In this document: positions 48,357-57,419 of the stretch, in pieces | Numbering within the stretch: position 1 is the stretch's first letter | Layout of the letters: each line of letters begins with the position of its first letter | DNA from: Sediminitomix flava | Lineage (GTDB): Bacteria > Bacteroidota > Bacteroidia > Cytophagales > Flammeovirgaceae | Assembly (NCBI RefSeq): GCF_003149185.1 | Contig: NZ_QGDO01000002.1 | Span: 992,001-1,056,000 of the forward strand | Direction: 5' to 3' | Length of the DNA stretch: 64,000 bases | The notes under the pieces: model-generated | What the model was told of the DNA's origin: nothing | The model's database searches: none | Seen by the model: only the letters and a program-made list of their open reading frames with translations | Made by a program: the position numbers and the translations under genes

Positions 48357-48370
48357 TATAAGTACTTATA
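48357..48370. promoter_or_regulatory. Perfect palindrome, candidate MarR-type operator
   Basis: TATAAGTACTTATA is a 14-bp perfect palindrome, 29 bp upstream of the TTG start of the MarR-type gene and between it and apaG. The size, symmetry and position suit autoregulation by a MarR dimer. Confidence 0.5.
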
Positions 48371-48471
48371 CAATTTTAGCTAATATCAGTGAAAAAAACA
48401 AAAATCATCAGATAGAAAATACGATAAGTATCAAATACAGCGTTGAAACAATACTAACAAAGCTATGTAAC

Positions 48472-48858
48472 ATGGTATCAGCAATTACAAATGGAGTAAA
48501 AGTCTCAGTTCGTGCTGAATATCAACCTTCTTACTCAGATGATAAGAACCAACATCATGTATTTACTTATCATATTTTCATCGAAAATAATAGCGAATAC
48601 ACGGTTCAACTATTGAAACGCAAATGGGATATCTCTGATAGTAACGGCTTTCAGAAAGTTGTAGCGGGAGAGGGAGTTGTGGGACAGCAACCTACAATAG
48701 AGCCGGGTGAAGGGTATCAGTATGTATCTGGATGTAACCTTCGAACTAATATGGGACAAATGAAAGGTTTCTATGTAATGGAAAGAATGCTAGACGGCCA
48801 TCAATTTGAAGTTGAAATTCCAGCATTTAATCTTATAGCACCTTTCAAATTTAACTAA
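48472..48858 (+). CDS. apaG: ApaG-domain protein (DUF525)
   Basis: The 128-residue protein is a single ApaG/DUF525 domain: VSVRAEYQPSYSD, FTYHIFIENNSEYTVQLLKRKWDI, and the glycine loop VAGEGVVGQQPTIEPGEGYQYVSG. The ATG at 48472 is chosen because the family begins there; upstream codons are not conserved in type. The fibronectin-like fold binds pyrophosphate-like ligands, but its cellular role is unsettled. It is divergent from the MarR-type regulator. Confidence 0.92.
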   Translation: MVSAITNGVKVSVRAEYQPSYSDDKNQHHVFTYHIFIENNSEYTVQLLKRKWDISDSNGFQKVVAGEGVVGQQPTIEPGEGYQYVSGCNLRTNMGQMKGFYVMERMLDGHQFEVEIPAFNLIAPFKFN

Positions 48859-48887
48859 GTATTGTATTTCACTAAAGCCTAAAAAAT

Positions 48888-48917
48888 TAGGCTGTATTTC
48901 TCCCGAAATACAGCCTA
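48888..48917. terminator. Bidirectional hairpin terminator
   Basis: TAGGCTGTATTTC pairs with GAAATACAGCCTA across a four-base loop. It lies between convergent apaG and the spondin-domain gene. Confidence 0.85.
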
Positions 48918-48941
48918 TTTATTCATTCTGTCAGTTGAAAC

Positions 48942-50210
48942 TTAGTTATTTTCAAGACTGATACGAATCAATTCTTCTATGGCTGGATAGTCAAAATCAT
49001 CACTGGTTTGATTGACAGGATTATTTTGGTCGTCACCTCCAACATTTGGTGGTTGGTAATTACCAGCTCCCGGAGCTTCATTACGCTCAGAGCCTGCATC
49101 CCAAAGGCGTACTCGATCCGTCAAATCTCCAACAAATGGTAAATCACCTGTATAAATTGGGTAACCTCCTTCCCCAAAAGAGATGAATGAGTCGTTGGAA
49201 CGAACTAACATCGTTGCAAAGCTCAAGAATAAATCTTTTTCGGGAGTAATCGGAATCACATAACGTTGTCCTTCACTTAGTACACCTGCAGTGTTAGTAT
49301 CTTCTGGAGTATTAAAAATGCCGTAAGCCACTACTCCGTCTTTTCCTTCAAGACTTGCAGCTAAAGCTGTAGGATCTCCTTCTTCAGCCAATAAGACTAA
49401 GCCTTCTCCTCTATCAATTGCATTTTCTGTAAAAATTGGTTCGATTTCTCCTGTATGCAATACCCATATTCCTGGTGAAAATGGTGAATAGAAAGGTGAA
49501 TTTTCTTCTAGATATGTTGCCAACGAATCAGAACTACCTGACTCGGCTAATAATTCTAACCCATTTTCGGCTTGTCCTTCTGCAGAGAAAATTGGTTCCT
49601 GTCCTTCTTTATGCACAACCCAAACACCTTGTCCTAATCCTGTTGATAAATTACTGAACTGAGATTGGTTTGTGATACGCAATACAAACCTGTTTTTGAT
49701 TGAGTCTGAAAGGACTTCAAACTTGATTACTTCTTCAACCTCAGGATAACTAAAACCATCGTTTAGTTTGGTCACATTATTTTCTTCGGTTTCACCTTCT
49801 TCAGAACCTCCAGGCTGTCCTTCTCCTTCACCGGGAGCTTCATTGATTTCTGTACCAGCATCCCATAGCGTGATTTTGTCCGTGATGTTTCCGAAAATAG
49901 GTTTATCATTTTCATCATAAAGACTGATTCCTCCAGCTTCAAAAGCATAGAAGCCATCATTAGACTTGACAAACTTTGTTGCAAAAGAAAGGTATGAGCC
50001 TTTTCCCGCGTAGAATGTGATTTCGGTAGAAGTTCCAGGAATTATCGCATCGAAGTCTCCAGATAAAAAGTATTCTCCTAGTTCTGTTTGATTTTCGATG
50101 ACGAGTCGATAGTTAGATGTGAAAGAGGAAGTTCCCGCTCCCCCGTCGTCGCCATCACAGCCAACCATTAGGAAAGCTAAAATGGATAGATAGTAGAAAA
50201 GTTGTCTCAT
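48942..50210 (-). CDS. Spondin_N-domain lipoprotein with repeated halves
   Basis: The 422-residue lipoprotein (lipobox FLMVGC) resembles Spondin_N proteins: FSPGIWVLHTGEIEPIF, with RGEGLVLLAEEGDPTALAASL after it. The front and back share parallel blocks: LSFATKFVKSNDGFYAFEAGG with LFLSFATMLVRSNDSFISFGEGG, and LWDAGTEINEAPG with LWDAGSERNEAPG. A further pair lies in the middle (GVWVVHKEGQEPIF and GIWVLHTGEIEPIF). Thus one and a half to two copies of the domain appear to have arisen by internal duplication. It is probably an outer surface protein of adhesion type; its target is unknown. Confidence 0.75.
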   Translation of the reverse strand: MRQLFYYLSILAFLMVGCDGDDGGAGTSSFTSNYRLVIENQTELGEYFLSGDFDAIIPGTSTEITFYAGKGSYLSFATKFVKSNDGFYAFEAGGISLYDENDKPIFGNITDKITLWDAGTEINEAPGEGEGQPGGSEEGETEENNVTKLNDGFSYPEVEEVIKFEVLSDSIKNRFVLRITNQSQFSNLSTGLGQGVWVVHKEGQEPIFSAEGQAENGLELLAESGSSDSLATYLEENSPFYSPFSPGIWVLHTGEIEPIFTENAIDRGEGLVLLAEEGDPTALAASLEGKDGVVAYGIFNTPEDTNTAGVLSEGQRYVIPITPEKDLFLSFATMLVRSNDSFISFGEGGYPIYTGDLPFVGDLTDRVRLWDAGSERNEAPGAGNYQPPNVGGDDQNNPVNQTSDDFDYPAIEELIRISLENN

Positions 50211-50321
50211 TTTTGGTTTGTTTAGTTTAGATAGTATCCCTAAAATACCTCAGATTAAAACAAAATGAGTTTCCAAATAGGTAAAAAAGCTACATGTGTA
50301 AGGATTGGGTTATAAATGAAA

Positions 50322-50341
50322 AAACCTCCCGAAGGAGGTTT
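50322..50341 (-). terminator. Terminator of the carboxylase gene
   Basis: AAACCTCC pairs with GGAGGTTT around a four-base turn. T bases follow on the minus strand. It overlaps the window just before the pccB-type stop. Confidence 0.8.
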
Positions 50342-50344
50342 GTA

Positions 50345-51943
50345 TTATAAAGGTATATTACCATGCTTTTTCTTAGGTAGTTTGTCCACTTTCTGTTCAA
50401 GCATTTCAAAAGCCATCATGAGTTTTTGTCGAGTATCTTTCGGTTCTATCACTTCATCGATAAAACCTCTGTAAGCTGCTCGGTATGGGTTGGCAAATGT
50501 TTCAGTGTATTCATCAACCTTCTCTTGTAGTTTTTCTTCAGGCTTTTCGGCTTCCGCTATTTCTTTTCTGAAAATAATCTCTGCGGCTCCTTTTGCTCCC
50601 ATTACGGCAATCTCTGCTGTTGGCCAAGCAAAATTCATATCAGCCCCTATGTGTTTTGAATTCATCACATCATACGCTCCGCCATAGGCTTTTCGTGTAA
50701 TGACTGTTACTCTAGGGACGGTAGCTTCACAGAAAGCATACAACAACTTTGCACCATTTGAAATAATACCATTCCATTCTTGGTCTGTTCCTGGTAAGAA
50801 ACCCGGGACATCTTCAAATACTAAAAGGGGAACGTTGAAAGCATCACAGAAACGGACAAATCTAGCGGCTTTGTTACTTGCATTGATATCTAGTACACCT
50901 GCAAGTACAGCTGGCTGATTACCAACAATACCGATACTTCTTCCTGCTAATCTTCCAAAACCTACTACAATATTTTCAGCGTAGTCTTTATGAACTTCAA
51001 AGAATGAATCCTCATCTAGTACACCGTTCATTACATCACGAATATCATAAGGCTGATTGGCATTTTCAGGAATAATATCATCCAATGCTACTCTAGATTC
51101 ATCTGCTTGTACTTCATAAGGATAAATTGGCGCATCTTCTTCGCAGTTCTGTGGAATGTAACTCAACAACTTTTTAATATTCTCGATACATTCTACTTCA
51201 TTCGCACAAGAGAAATGCGTTACGCCACTTTTTGTACTATGTGTTGAAGCTCCGCCAAGCTCTTCTGCACTTACCGTTTCTTGAGTTACTGTTTTTACGA
51301 CATTTGGCCCTGTCACAAACATGTAAGAAGTGTCTTCTACCATCATGATGAAATCGGTAATGGCTGGAGAATACACAGCTCCACCCGCACAAGGTCCCAT
51401 TATGGCAGAAAGCTGAGGAACAACTCCCGATGCAATTGTATTTCGATAGAAAACATCGGCATAACCTCCCAAAGATTTCACTCCTTCTTGAATTCTGGCA
51501 CCACCCGAATCGTTTAACCCGATTACAGGAGCGCCATTCTTCATGGCTAAATCCATGATTTTACAGATTTTCTCCGCATGAGATTCCGACAGCGAGCCTC
51601 CAAATACGGTAAAATCTTGTGAGAAAACATAAGTCATTCGCCCATTGATTTTCCCATAACCAGTCACTACACCGTCTCCTAGGTAGTGCTCGTCTTCTAA
51701 ACCAAAAGCAGTCTCTCTGTGACGAACAAATTTTCCAATTTCTTGAAATGTTCCTTTATCGAAAAGTAGATTGATTCTTTCTCTTGCCGTTAGTTTTCCT
51801 TTCTTGTGTTGCGCAGCAATTCGTTTTTCACCACCTCCCAATTCAGCTTCTTTATTCATTTCAGCCAAACGTGCTAGTGCCTTCTCTTTCTTTGAAAGAT
51901 TATGTTTATCGTTGTGGTCTTGCATCTTAAATTCTGTATGCAT
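50345..51943 (-). CDS. Acyl-CoA carboxylase, carboxyltransferase (beta) subunit
   Basis: The 532-residue protein matches propionyl- or methylmalonyl/acetyl-CoA carboxylase beta subunits: [48 protein letters not shown], and the C-terminal ending RKKHGNIPL-like (KKKHGNIPL). It transfers CO2 from carboxybiotin to an acyl-CoA in the cytoplasm. The biotin carboxylase and carrier subunits are not in the window, so its exact substrate is open; PccB is the most common assignment. Two ATG codons (residues 1 and 7) are possible starts. Confidence 0.92.
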   Translation of the reverse strand: MHTEFKMQDHNDKHNLSKKEKALARLAEMNKEAELGGGEKRIAAQHKKGKLTARERINLLFDKGTFQEIGKFVRHRETAFGLEDEHYLGDGVVTGYGKINGRMTYVFSQDFTVFGGSLSESHAEKICKIMDLAMKNGAPVIGLNDSGGARIQEGVKSLGGYADVFYRNTIASGVVPQLSAIMGPCAGGAVYSPAITDFIMMVEDTSYMFVTGPNVVKTVTQETVSAEELGGASTHSTKSGVTHFSCANEVECIENIKKLLSYIPQNCEEDAPIYPYEVQADESRVALDDIIPENANQPYDIRDVMNGVLDEDSFFEVHKDYAENIVVGFGRLAGRSIGIVGNQPAVLAGVLDINASNKAARFVRFCDAFNVPLLVFEDVPGFLPGTDQEWNGIISNGAKLLYAFCEATVPRVTVITRKAYGGAYDVMNSKHIGADMNFAWPTAEIAVMGAKGAAEIIFRKEIAEAEKPEEKLQEKVDEYTETFANPYRAAYRGFIDEVIEPKDTRQKLMMAFEMLEQKVDKLPKKKHGNIPL

Positions 51944-52113
51944 GTTTAAATGTGTGTGTTGTTAATATGTTAGCTCAAATAGGTTATTGGTTGTTTCCTA
52001 TTTGCGTGTTTTTGGTTATAGTCTGAATTTAAGGAAATTCTAAAGAGAAATGGTATTAATTAGTGATATTTTAGTTTTAAGTCCACAGAGTTACAATCAG
52101 AAATAAAGGAAAT

Positions 52114-53415
52114 TCAGACGGTCATCAACTCATTCCAATCTGTTGTGTAGCAAGGTGAAAGCTTGGCTTGCTTCATTTTGAAAGCAGGTTTTATACCTTG
52201 TGCCGCTAAATACAGACTTCCTTTTCCATACTTCTGGTTTACAACATCCATAGCATCCATCAGCTTTCGTTGTTGATGAACTTGCTCTTCAGGAAATTCT
52301 TGATGTAAAGACAATTGTCGTTGTCCCTCGGGTACAATACCTTCTACATAAACTCCTGCCTTTCGGTAATTATGCTTTTCATAAAAAATACGATCAAGTA
52401 AACTTATGACCATTTTAGTAGCTACAACAGTATCATTGGTTGGAATGTCCAAACTTCCACTTACAGAACCATAATACGGATTTTGTTCTCTAAATGAATC
52501 TGTCTGCAGAAATACAGTAAAGTGACTCGCACAGCTTTTTTGCTTGCGGAGTTTATAACAGACATTAGCCGTAAAAGCAGTCAAGGCCTCTTTTACACCT
52601 TCGTAATTATTGATTTTTTTACTGAAAGTACGTGTCGTACAAATTCCTTTTTTAGGTGAAGACTCATGTTCCATTCGGATACAAGAAATTCCATAAAGCT
52701 CTTGATATGTTCGTAGACCATTTACTTTAAACTCCTTCCGAACCCAATCCATTGGCAATTTCATAAAAGAACCAACAGTCCTAACACCTGCTGTTTCTAA
52801 CTTTTGTGCAGTTTTCCCTCCTATCCCCCATATCTCCTGGACGGGCATCGAGGCATATTCATCTTGCAATTCAGGGTTTAATAAACAGACACCATCTTTA
52901 CGCTCATCTTTTTTGGCTATATGGTTTGCTAATTTTGCAAGTGTTTTAGAAGAAGCTAAACCAATCGATACGGGGATACCAACTTCTCTTAACACTGTTT
53001 CTTTTATCTCTTGTGCATAAGCTTCTACATCTTCAATTCCTGTGAGATCAAGAAATGCTTCATCTATCGAATAGACTTCCATTTCTGGACTAAAACGAGA
53101 AAGTACACGCATTACTCGTTTAGATAAACTAGCGTAGAGCTTATAATTAGATGAGAATACAGTAACCTTATTTTGTTGGATGATATGCCTAATTTTAAAA
53201 AATGGAATCCCCATTCCTATGTTCAACTCTTTTGCCTGTTTGTTCCGTGCAATGACACAACCATCATTGTTTGACAAGACAACTACGGGCTTATCTTCAA
53301 GATCTGGACGAAATACTTGCTCACACGAAGCATAGAAGCTATTGCAGTCGACAATAGCGAAACAACGTTTGGGTAACTGATTTTTCCATTTATCTAGAAG
53401 GCTCATTGTAGACAT
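52114..53415 (-). CDS. umuC: Y-family DNA polymerase, UmuC type
   Basis: The 433-residue protein has IVDCNSFYASCEQVF (metal Asp and steric-gate Phe/Tyr region), VVVLSNNDGCVIARN, and VYSIDEAFLDLTG (catalytic Asp-Glu). The C-terminal little-finger domain carries GICTTRTFSKK. It is the catalytic part of a translesion polymerase such as Pol V and should act in damage tolerance with the clamp. In many genomes umuD lies immediately upstream; here the 213 bp before the gene hold no umuD, so the partner must be elsewhere. The codon usage looks normal. Confidence 0.93.
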   Translation of the reverse strand: MSTMSLLDKWKNQLPKRCFAIVDCNSFYASCEQVFRPDLEDKPVVVLSNNDGCVIARNKQAKELNIGMGIPFFKIRHIIQQNKVTVFSSNYKLYASLSKRVMRVLSRFSPEMEVYSIDEAFLDLTGIEDVEAYAQEIKETVLREVGIPVSIGLASSKTLAKLANHIAKKDERKDGVCLLNPELQDEYASMPVQEIWGIGGKTAQKLETAGVRTVGSFMKLPMDWVRKEFKVNGLRTYQELYGISCIRMEHESSPKKGICTTRTFSKKINNYEGVKEALTAFTANVCYKLRKQKSCASHFTVFLQTDSFREQNPYYGSVSGSLDIPTNDTVVATKMVISLLDRIFYEKHNYRKAGVYVEGIVPEGQRQLSLHQEFPEEQVHQQRKLMDAMDVVNQKYGKGSLYLAAQGIKPAFKMKQAKLSPCYTTDWNELMTV

Positions 53416-53628
53416 CTTTCTTTGGGTTTTTCATTAAAATCCTGTAATAGAAATTTTCACCTAACTCTATAACAGTAATTTCTTTCTCAATTTTCACTGT
53501 TTTAAGGGAGCTTTTTTCGAATATCCCCTTTTAACTTAGCACTTCGACAATATTTTTATCTATTCACTTTTCACTTGCCTTTAAGCGACAAACAAATTTA
53601 GCTTACTGCACAAAAACTTCTATAAACT

Positions 53629-54585
53629 ATGAAGAAATGCATCATACTTTTAAATGTAGTACTTTTCTCATTTTTTTTAACTAATTGTACGGAAGAAGAA
53701 GGTACACCCATCAAATCTAGACCTCCTCAGACTGAGACTCCAAAAAACGATCAGAATAATAATGGAGGTAGTGACAATGACGACAACAATGATAATACCC
53801 CACCTCAAACTACTGGAGATGGTAAAAATCAGCTTGGAATTTGGTTATGGTATATTGAAGGAACAGGGTATAACCATGCTCAGTTAGCTCAGAAAATTGC
53901 AGACATTGGTATACGTAGAGTCTATATAAAAGTAGGAGATGGAGGCATTAACGCAAATAATTGGCCTGAAGTTGTAGATACCTCTTTGGTTCAAACGTAC
54001 AAAGATGCTGGTCTTGAAGTTTGGGCTTGGGCGTATAATTACCCGGGGAATGACAGTAAACAAGCTGAAGTCTTATACACTGCTGCTCAGACAGGCTATG
54101 AAGGTTTTGTCACAGATATTGAAATTGAGTTTGATGAAAAAAGCACAGAACTACATAACATCTTTACCGCTTTCCGTTCGGCTCTTAATGATGCAAAAGA
54201 AGATGGCTATGCTACAGATGACTTCAAACTATACTGTACAACTTGGGGAAACCCGAAAGATCATAAAATGCGTGTGGATATTATTGACCAGTATGTAGAT
54301 GGACATATGCCACAAACTTACCTCGAAGTTTGGGGAGATACTTATATGTCAAATGCGACCTATTGGGTAAATGTAGGAACAGAAGAGTATCAAGAACTTG
54401 GTTGTGAAAAACCTGTACATCATATTATCAGTGCTGAATATGATCAAATTTCTGTAGACCAAATCAATGAAGTGATTAGTGCTTCTGGAGCACAAACATC
54501 TTTATGGCGTATACCTGGAGAAGGGACTCCATTAAGCATTTGGAATACAATTGAGAAAGTAAACTGGTCAGTTGATTTCGAATAA
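53629..54585 (+). CDS. Lipoprotein with TIM-barrel-like domain, putative glycoside hydrolase-like
   Basis: The 318-residue lipoprotein (lipobox FLTNC) has an Asp/Asn-rich low-complexity linker (about 40-65), then a domain of alternating beta/alpha type. It contains LGIWLWYIEGTG, RRVYIKVGDGG, VWAWAYNYPG, GFVTDIEIEFD and YVDGHMPQTYLEVWGD. Acidic residues after strands (DIEIE) and aromatic clusters suggest a sugar-binding or hydrolase barrel related to GH25 or DUF4015-type proteins. No family is certain. It should sit at the outer membrane surface. It is a single gene followed by a strong terminator. Confidence 0.65.
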   Translation: MKKCIILLNVVLFSFFLTNCTEEEGTPIKSRPPQTETPKNDQNNNGGSDNDDNNDNTPPQTTGDGKNQLGIWLWYIEGTGYNHAQLAQKIADIGIRRVYIKVGDGGINANNWPEVVDTSLVQTYKDAGLEVWAWAYNYPGNDSKQAEVLYTAAQTGYEGFVTDIEIEFDEKSTELHNIFTAFRSALNDAKEDGYATDDFKLYCTTWGNPKDHKMRVDIIDQYVDGHMPQTYLEVWGDTYMSNATYWVNVGTEEYQELGCEKPVHHIISAEYDQISVDQINEVISASGAQTSLWRIPGEGTPLSIWNTIEKVNWSVDFE

Positions 54586-54643
54586 TTCCGACCTAAAATA
54601 TTTCCCTAAAAAAGGGACTTCATTGCAATTTATCTTAAAAAGC

Positions 54644-54684
54644 TTCGGCGTAAACTCGAATATCATTTTCAAGTTTACGCCGAA
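54644..54684 (+). terminator. Terminator of the TIM-barrel lipoprotein gene
   Basis: TTCGGCGTAAACT pairs with AGTTTACGCCGAA, followed by TTATTTTTT. Confidence 0.88.
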
Positions 54685-54759
54685 TTATTTTTTATGCTTA
54701 AGCTTAAAGAAAAAACACAGAAGACTTAATTGTTAGGGCTATTGTCTTCAGGATAAAAC

Positions 54760-54795
54760 TTTACTGTTCTTAGAGTTGCTCTAAGAACTCATAAA
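54760..54795. repeat. 36-bp palindromic module, copy 2
   Basis: This is an exact reverse complement of 11730-11765 with the hairpin GTTCTTAGAG/CTCTAAGAAC. The companion block ACTGCGTCCACCTC follows at 54797-54810. The next hairpin-like stretch, near 54830-54855, includes AACTCTAAGGATAGT, which recurs at about 59917. Confidence 0.8.
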
Positions 54796-54968
54796 TACTG
54801 CGTCCACCTCCTACCTTCTTACCTAAATCCTTAGATCACTTCGTGAACTCTAAGGATAGTCGTACCTATTTTCTTATGTCATAGTACTAAGTAGTTGGAC
54901 AAAAGAAAACGGTTTTATTTTCCATTCATACACAGTGGAGATTGTATTGCTTATTCTAATTGTAGTGT

Positions 54969-55188
54969 TCATTTCTTTTCTTGATAAAAGAAACGAACCA
55001 AAGAAAATCAAGCCACATAAAAAACGGACACCCCACCAGCCACGCTTCTCCGCTTTTGTGGCGAACAACCCGCAAACACGCATAGGAGGGCTGTTTGTCC
55101 CATCACGCGGAGCTTGCGCTGATTTGTGGGGAGAACGATTGAATGGGACTTGATTTTTTGCTTCGTTTTTCATCAAGGAAAAATGAAG
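54969..55188. repeat. ~220-bp element with imperfect inverted arms, copy 1
   Basis: The left arm (54969-55013, TTTCTTTTCTTGATAAAAGA..) matches the reverse complement of the right arm (55147-55188). Part of it (GGGACAA / TCAAGTCCCATTC / TCCCC blocks) recurs in inverted orientation at 61169-61290. It looks like a MITE or dispersed intergenic repeat. Confidence 0.6.
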
Positions 55189-55278
55189 ACTACTATTAAA
55201 TCAATGAAAAATAATTCCCACTATAGACGATCAATTTGAATTAAAATCGAAATTACCCGAATTCATATGTCCACCTAC

Positions 55279-56139
55279 TTACTTCTTCTTATACTTGTCT
55301 TCTTCCCAATTACCACTAAGCAATATTTTGCCTTTACTATCAATCATCTCACCTTTTCCATGACGAAGGTTATTTTCCCATTCACCTACATATTTCTCAC
55401 CTGATTTGAAATAGTAAGTTCCATTTCCTTCTCTCCTTCCTTCTCTAAAGTCACCTTTGTAATAATCGCCATTCATCCAATGATAGATACCAGTACCATG
55501 CATTTCATTATTTCGCCATTCTCCTTCGTAGAAGCCTTTTCTATCTAGAATAGCATAGCCATAACCTTTTGCTTTACCATTTACCATTCTCCCGATATAT
55601 TTGATTTCTACATCATCTATATTGAAAAATGTCGTGTATTGGTAAGCCTGTAATGCAACATCAAGTTCAGCTCTCAAATTTTCAACATGAGTATTCGCAT
55701 AATTGAGGTTAGCTTTTTCACCATCCAAGGCTGAACTTAAGCTATCAAGATTTGTAGATAACTCCTCAATTGTACTTTTCTGATTATTGTTTTGTGTCTT
55801 TAGTTTAGTCACTAAACCTTTGGTATTGTCAAGTTTTACGGTGTTAATCACAACAGGCTTTTTATGCTCACTTTTTTTCTGAGCAAGAAGTGTACTATCA
55901 TACAAAAACATCTCTAACTCTGGCTTAAGACTATCTGCTTTTGCATAAATAGTTAAGGCTGAATCATATTCATCAATGATCAAATAAGAATCTGCTGTTG
56001 CTCTTAACTGAAGATATTCAATCTCTCCTTTTAAATTCTCTACAGCATCGTTCTTCTCATTGATCAACACGATGTTTAATGTCACAGAGATAAGTCCTAA
56101 AACGATTAAAGCGATATAAATAAATGACTTCTTTTTCAT
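55279..56139 (-). CDS. MORN-repeat membrane-anchored protein
   Basis: The 286-residue form starts at the ATG at 56139, one base after the stop of the preceding gene. An N-terminal membrane helix (KSFIYIALIVLGLISVTLNI) is followed by a helical and coiled-coil region (about 25-170) and then at least four MORN repeats: GYGYAILDRKGFYEGEW, HGTGIYHWMNGDYYKGDF, GNGTYYFKSGEKYVGEW, HGKGEMIDSKGKILLSGNW. MORN repeats bind lipids or proteins. The partner is unknown. It is translationally coupled to the DUF2490-like barrel gene upstream. Confidence 0.85.
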   Translation of the reverse strand: MKKKSFIYIALIVLGLISVTLNIVLINEKNDAVENLKGEIEYLQLRATADSYLIIDEYDSALTIYAKADSLKPELEMFLYDSTLLAQKKSEHKKPVVINTVKLDNTKGLVTKLKTQNNNQKSTIEELSTNLDSLSSALDGEKANLNYANTHVENLRAELDVALQAYQYTTFFNIDDVEIKYIGRMVNGKAKGYGYAILDRKGFYEGEWRNNEMHGTGIYHWMNGDYYKGDFREGRREGNGTYYFKSGEKYVGEWENNLRHGKGEMIDSKGKILLSGNWEEDKYKKK

Positions 56140-56140
56140 A

Positions 56141-56956
56141 TTAGTAACCAAGATTTATCTTCGGAAGTTTGTCCTCTATCTTTCTTGTATCTAAACCTAT
56201 ATAGACATTGAACCTTAGGATATGACTCGTTTTGTATTCATAACCACTGCTTTTTTGTCCGTAGGTAAACATATGCCCGACAAAGAATGTCAAAGTATTA
56301 TTCATCACATACCCAAAACCGTTATAGGTTCTAAAGTCTTCCATCGGATTATTTACAATTGACTCGCCACTATGCATAAAAATCTCTGCACTTGGAGAAA
56401 AGTACCAGCTCTTTTCTTTGATCTCTTTTGAGTTAATCGGGATGTAACCAAAAATCTTATATCGGTATCTATTGGTATAATCATGGTCTTCACCTACATC
56501 ATTTTTTCTTTTCCAACGGTGTTCGAATCGAAACTGATGATACATTTTAACCCTTCCCATCTTTGGCATTTTGAACAACCATTGGTGCCATATACGAGGC
56601 TCGTAAGTTACTTTATCGTAAGCATCGCTATCCATATCAGGACTAAAATTCATTACGAGCGTTGGACCGATAACAGCTTCAAAATAATCATTGAACATAA
56701 TGTTTAACCCAAATCGGTTATACATCTGTCTAGGTCTTCCTGAAAAAGACCAAACGTTATCAATATCATTTCTTGTCCTCCAATGGTGTTCTCCGTAGTA
56801 ACCTAGTTTTTCACTAAACCTAATTTTCAGATATGCACCATACCACATACCTGTCTCTTCCATGCTTGTTGTAGATCGTTTGACGTCAGATTGTGCGTAG
56901 AGTAGGTTATGCATTCCGAGAAACAGAATGATGAAAAGTTTATATTTTGTCTTCAT
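56141..56956 (-). CDS. DUF2490-like outer-membrane protein
   Basis: The 271-residue protein has a signal ending at LLYAQ and a set of amphipathic strands: YYGEHHWRTRNDIDNVW, RFEHRWKRKND, RYRYKIFGYIPI. This, with an aromatic-rich C-terminal region, fits the DUF2490 type of small barrel. Function unknown. It is the first gene of a two-gene unit with the MORN protein and is preceded by a long divergent intergenic region. Confidence 0.7.
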   Translation of the reverse strand: MKTKYKLFIILFLGMHNLLYAQSDVKRSTTSMEETGMWYGAYLKIRFSEKLGYYGEHHWRTRNDIDNVWSFSGRPRQMYNRFGLNIMFNDYFEAVIGPTLVMNFSPDMDSDAYDKVTYEPRIWHQWLFKMPKMGRVKMYHQFRFEHRWKRKNDVGEDHDYTNRYRYKIFGYIPINSKEIKEKSWYFSPSAEIFMHSGESIVNNPMEDFRTYNGFGYVMNNTLTFFVGHMFTYGQKSSGYEYKTSHILRFNVYIGLDTRKIEDKLPKINLGY

Positions 56957-57419
56957 AATGTACTATAAGGCTCGGCGAATATAATTGTATTTATCTCGGT
57001 CAGCAATTTTTTAAAAGATAATTAATATTAATTTTCATAGTTCATTAGACATAAAAATACGAACACAAACAGATAGCTATCAATTAGTTAAGGCCACACA
57101 CCTTAGTCAAAAAGTTGATTTACAAGCTTTTTTAGCCTTAAACACTTCTCTAAACTTTTAAAAAAGCACTTTTTGAATGATGTAACTATTTATAGCTCAA
57201 TAGAAATAAGGCTAAAAATAATCTTAGAAATAGAATAACAATCCACATCATTCCAACAGCTATATAACTCCAAACTAAAGCTGAAAAGAAAAGCTATACA
57301 TTGTTACACGACACGATATCATACCCTCAAATCTACTTCAGTTCAGATTTTTATTTATCTTCAGATTAAACCCTTCCGTCTACTTACCGTCAAAGCAAAC
57401 AATTAAACACTGAAGCCTC
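56957..57419. other. 463-bp divergent intergenic region, no gene seen
   Basis: This AT-rich DNA lies between the DUF2490 gene (minus) and the DUF1800 gene (plus). Both promoters should be here. No convincing repeat or RNA is seen. Confidence 0.45.

Larger units (their letters stand above)
54586..55278. other. 693-bp intergenic region filled with repeats
   Basis: It holds a terminator (54644), the 36-bp palindromic module (54760) and a ~220-bp inverted-arm element (54969). Short open frames in it are translations of these repeats and are not called. Confidence 0.7.

Noticed and set aside
53416-53628. umuD partner gene upstream of umuC
   Set aside because: The 213-bp gap has no open frame with a LexA/UmuD-like Ser-Lys protease core.
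54874-55176. Open frames on both strands of about 70-100 codons
   Set aside because: They translate the repeat element at 54969-55188, have no signal, domain or start context and differ from neighbouring codon use.
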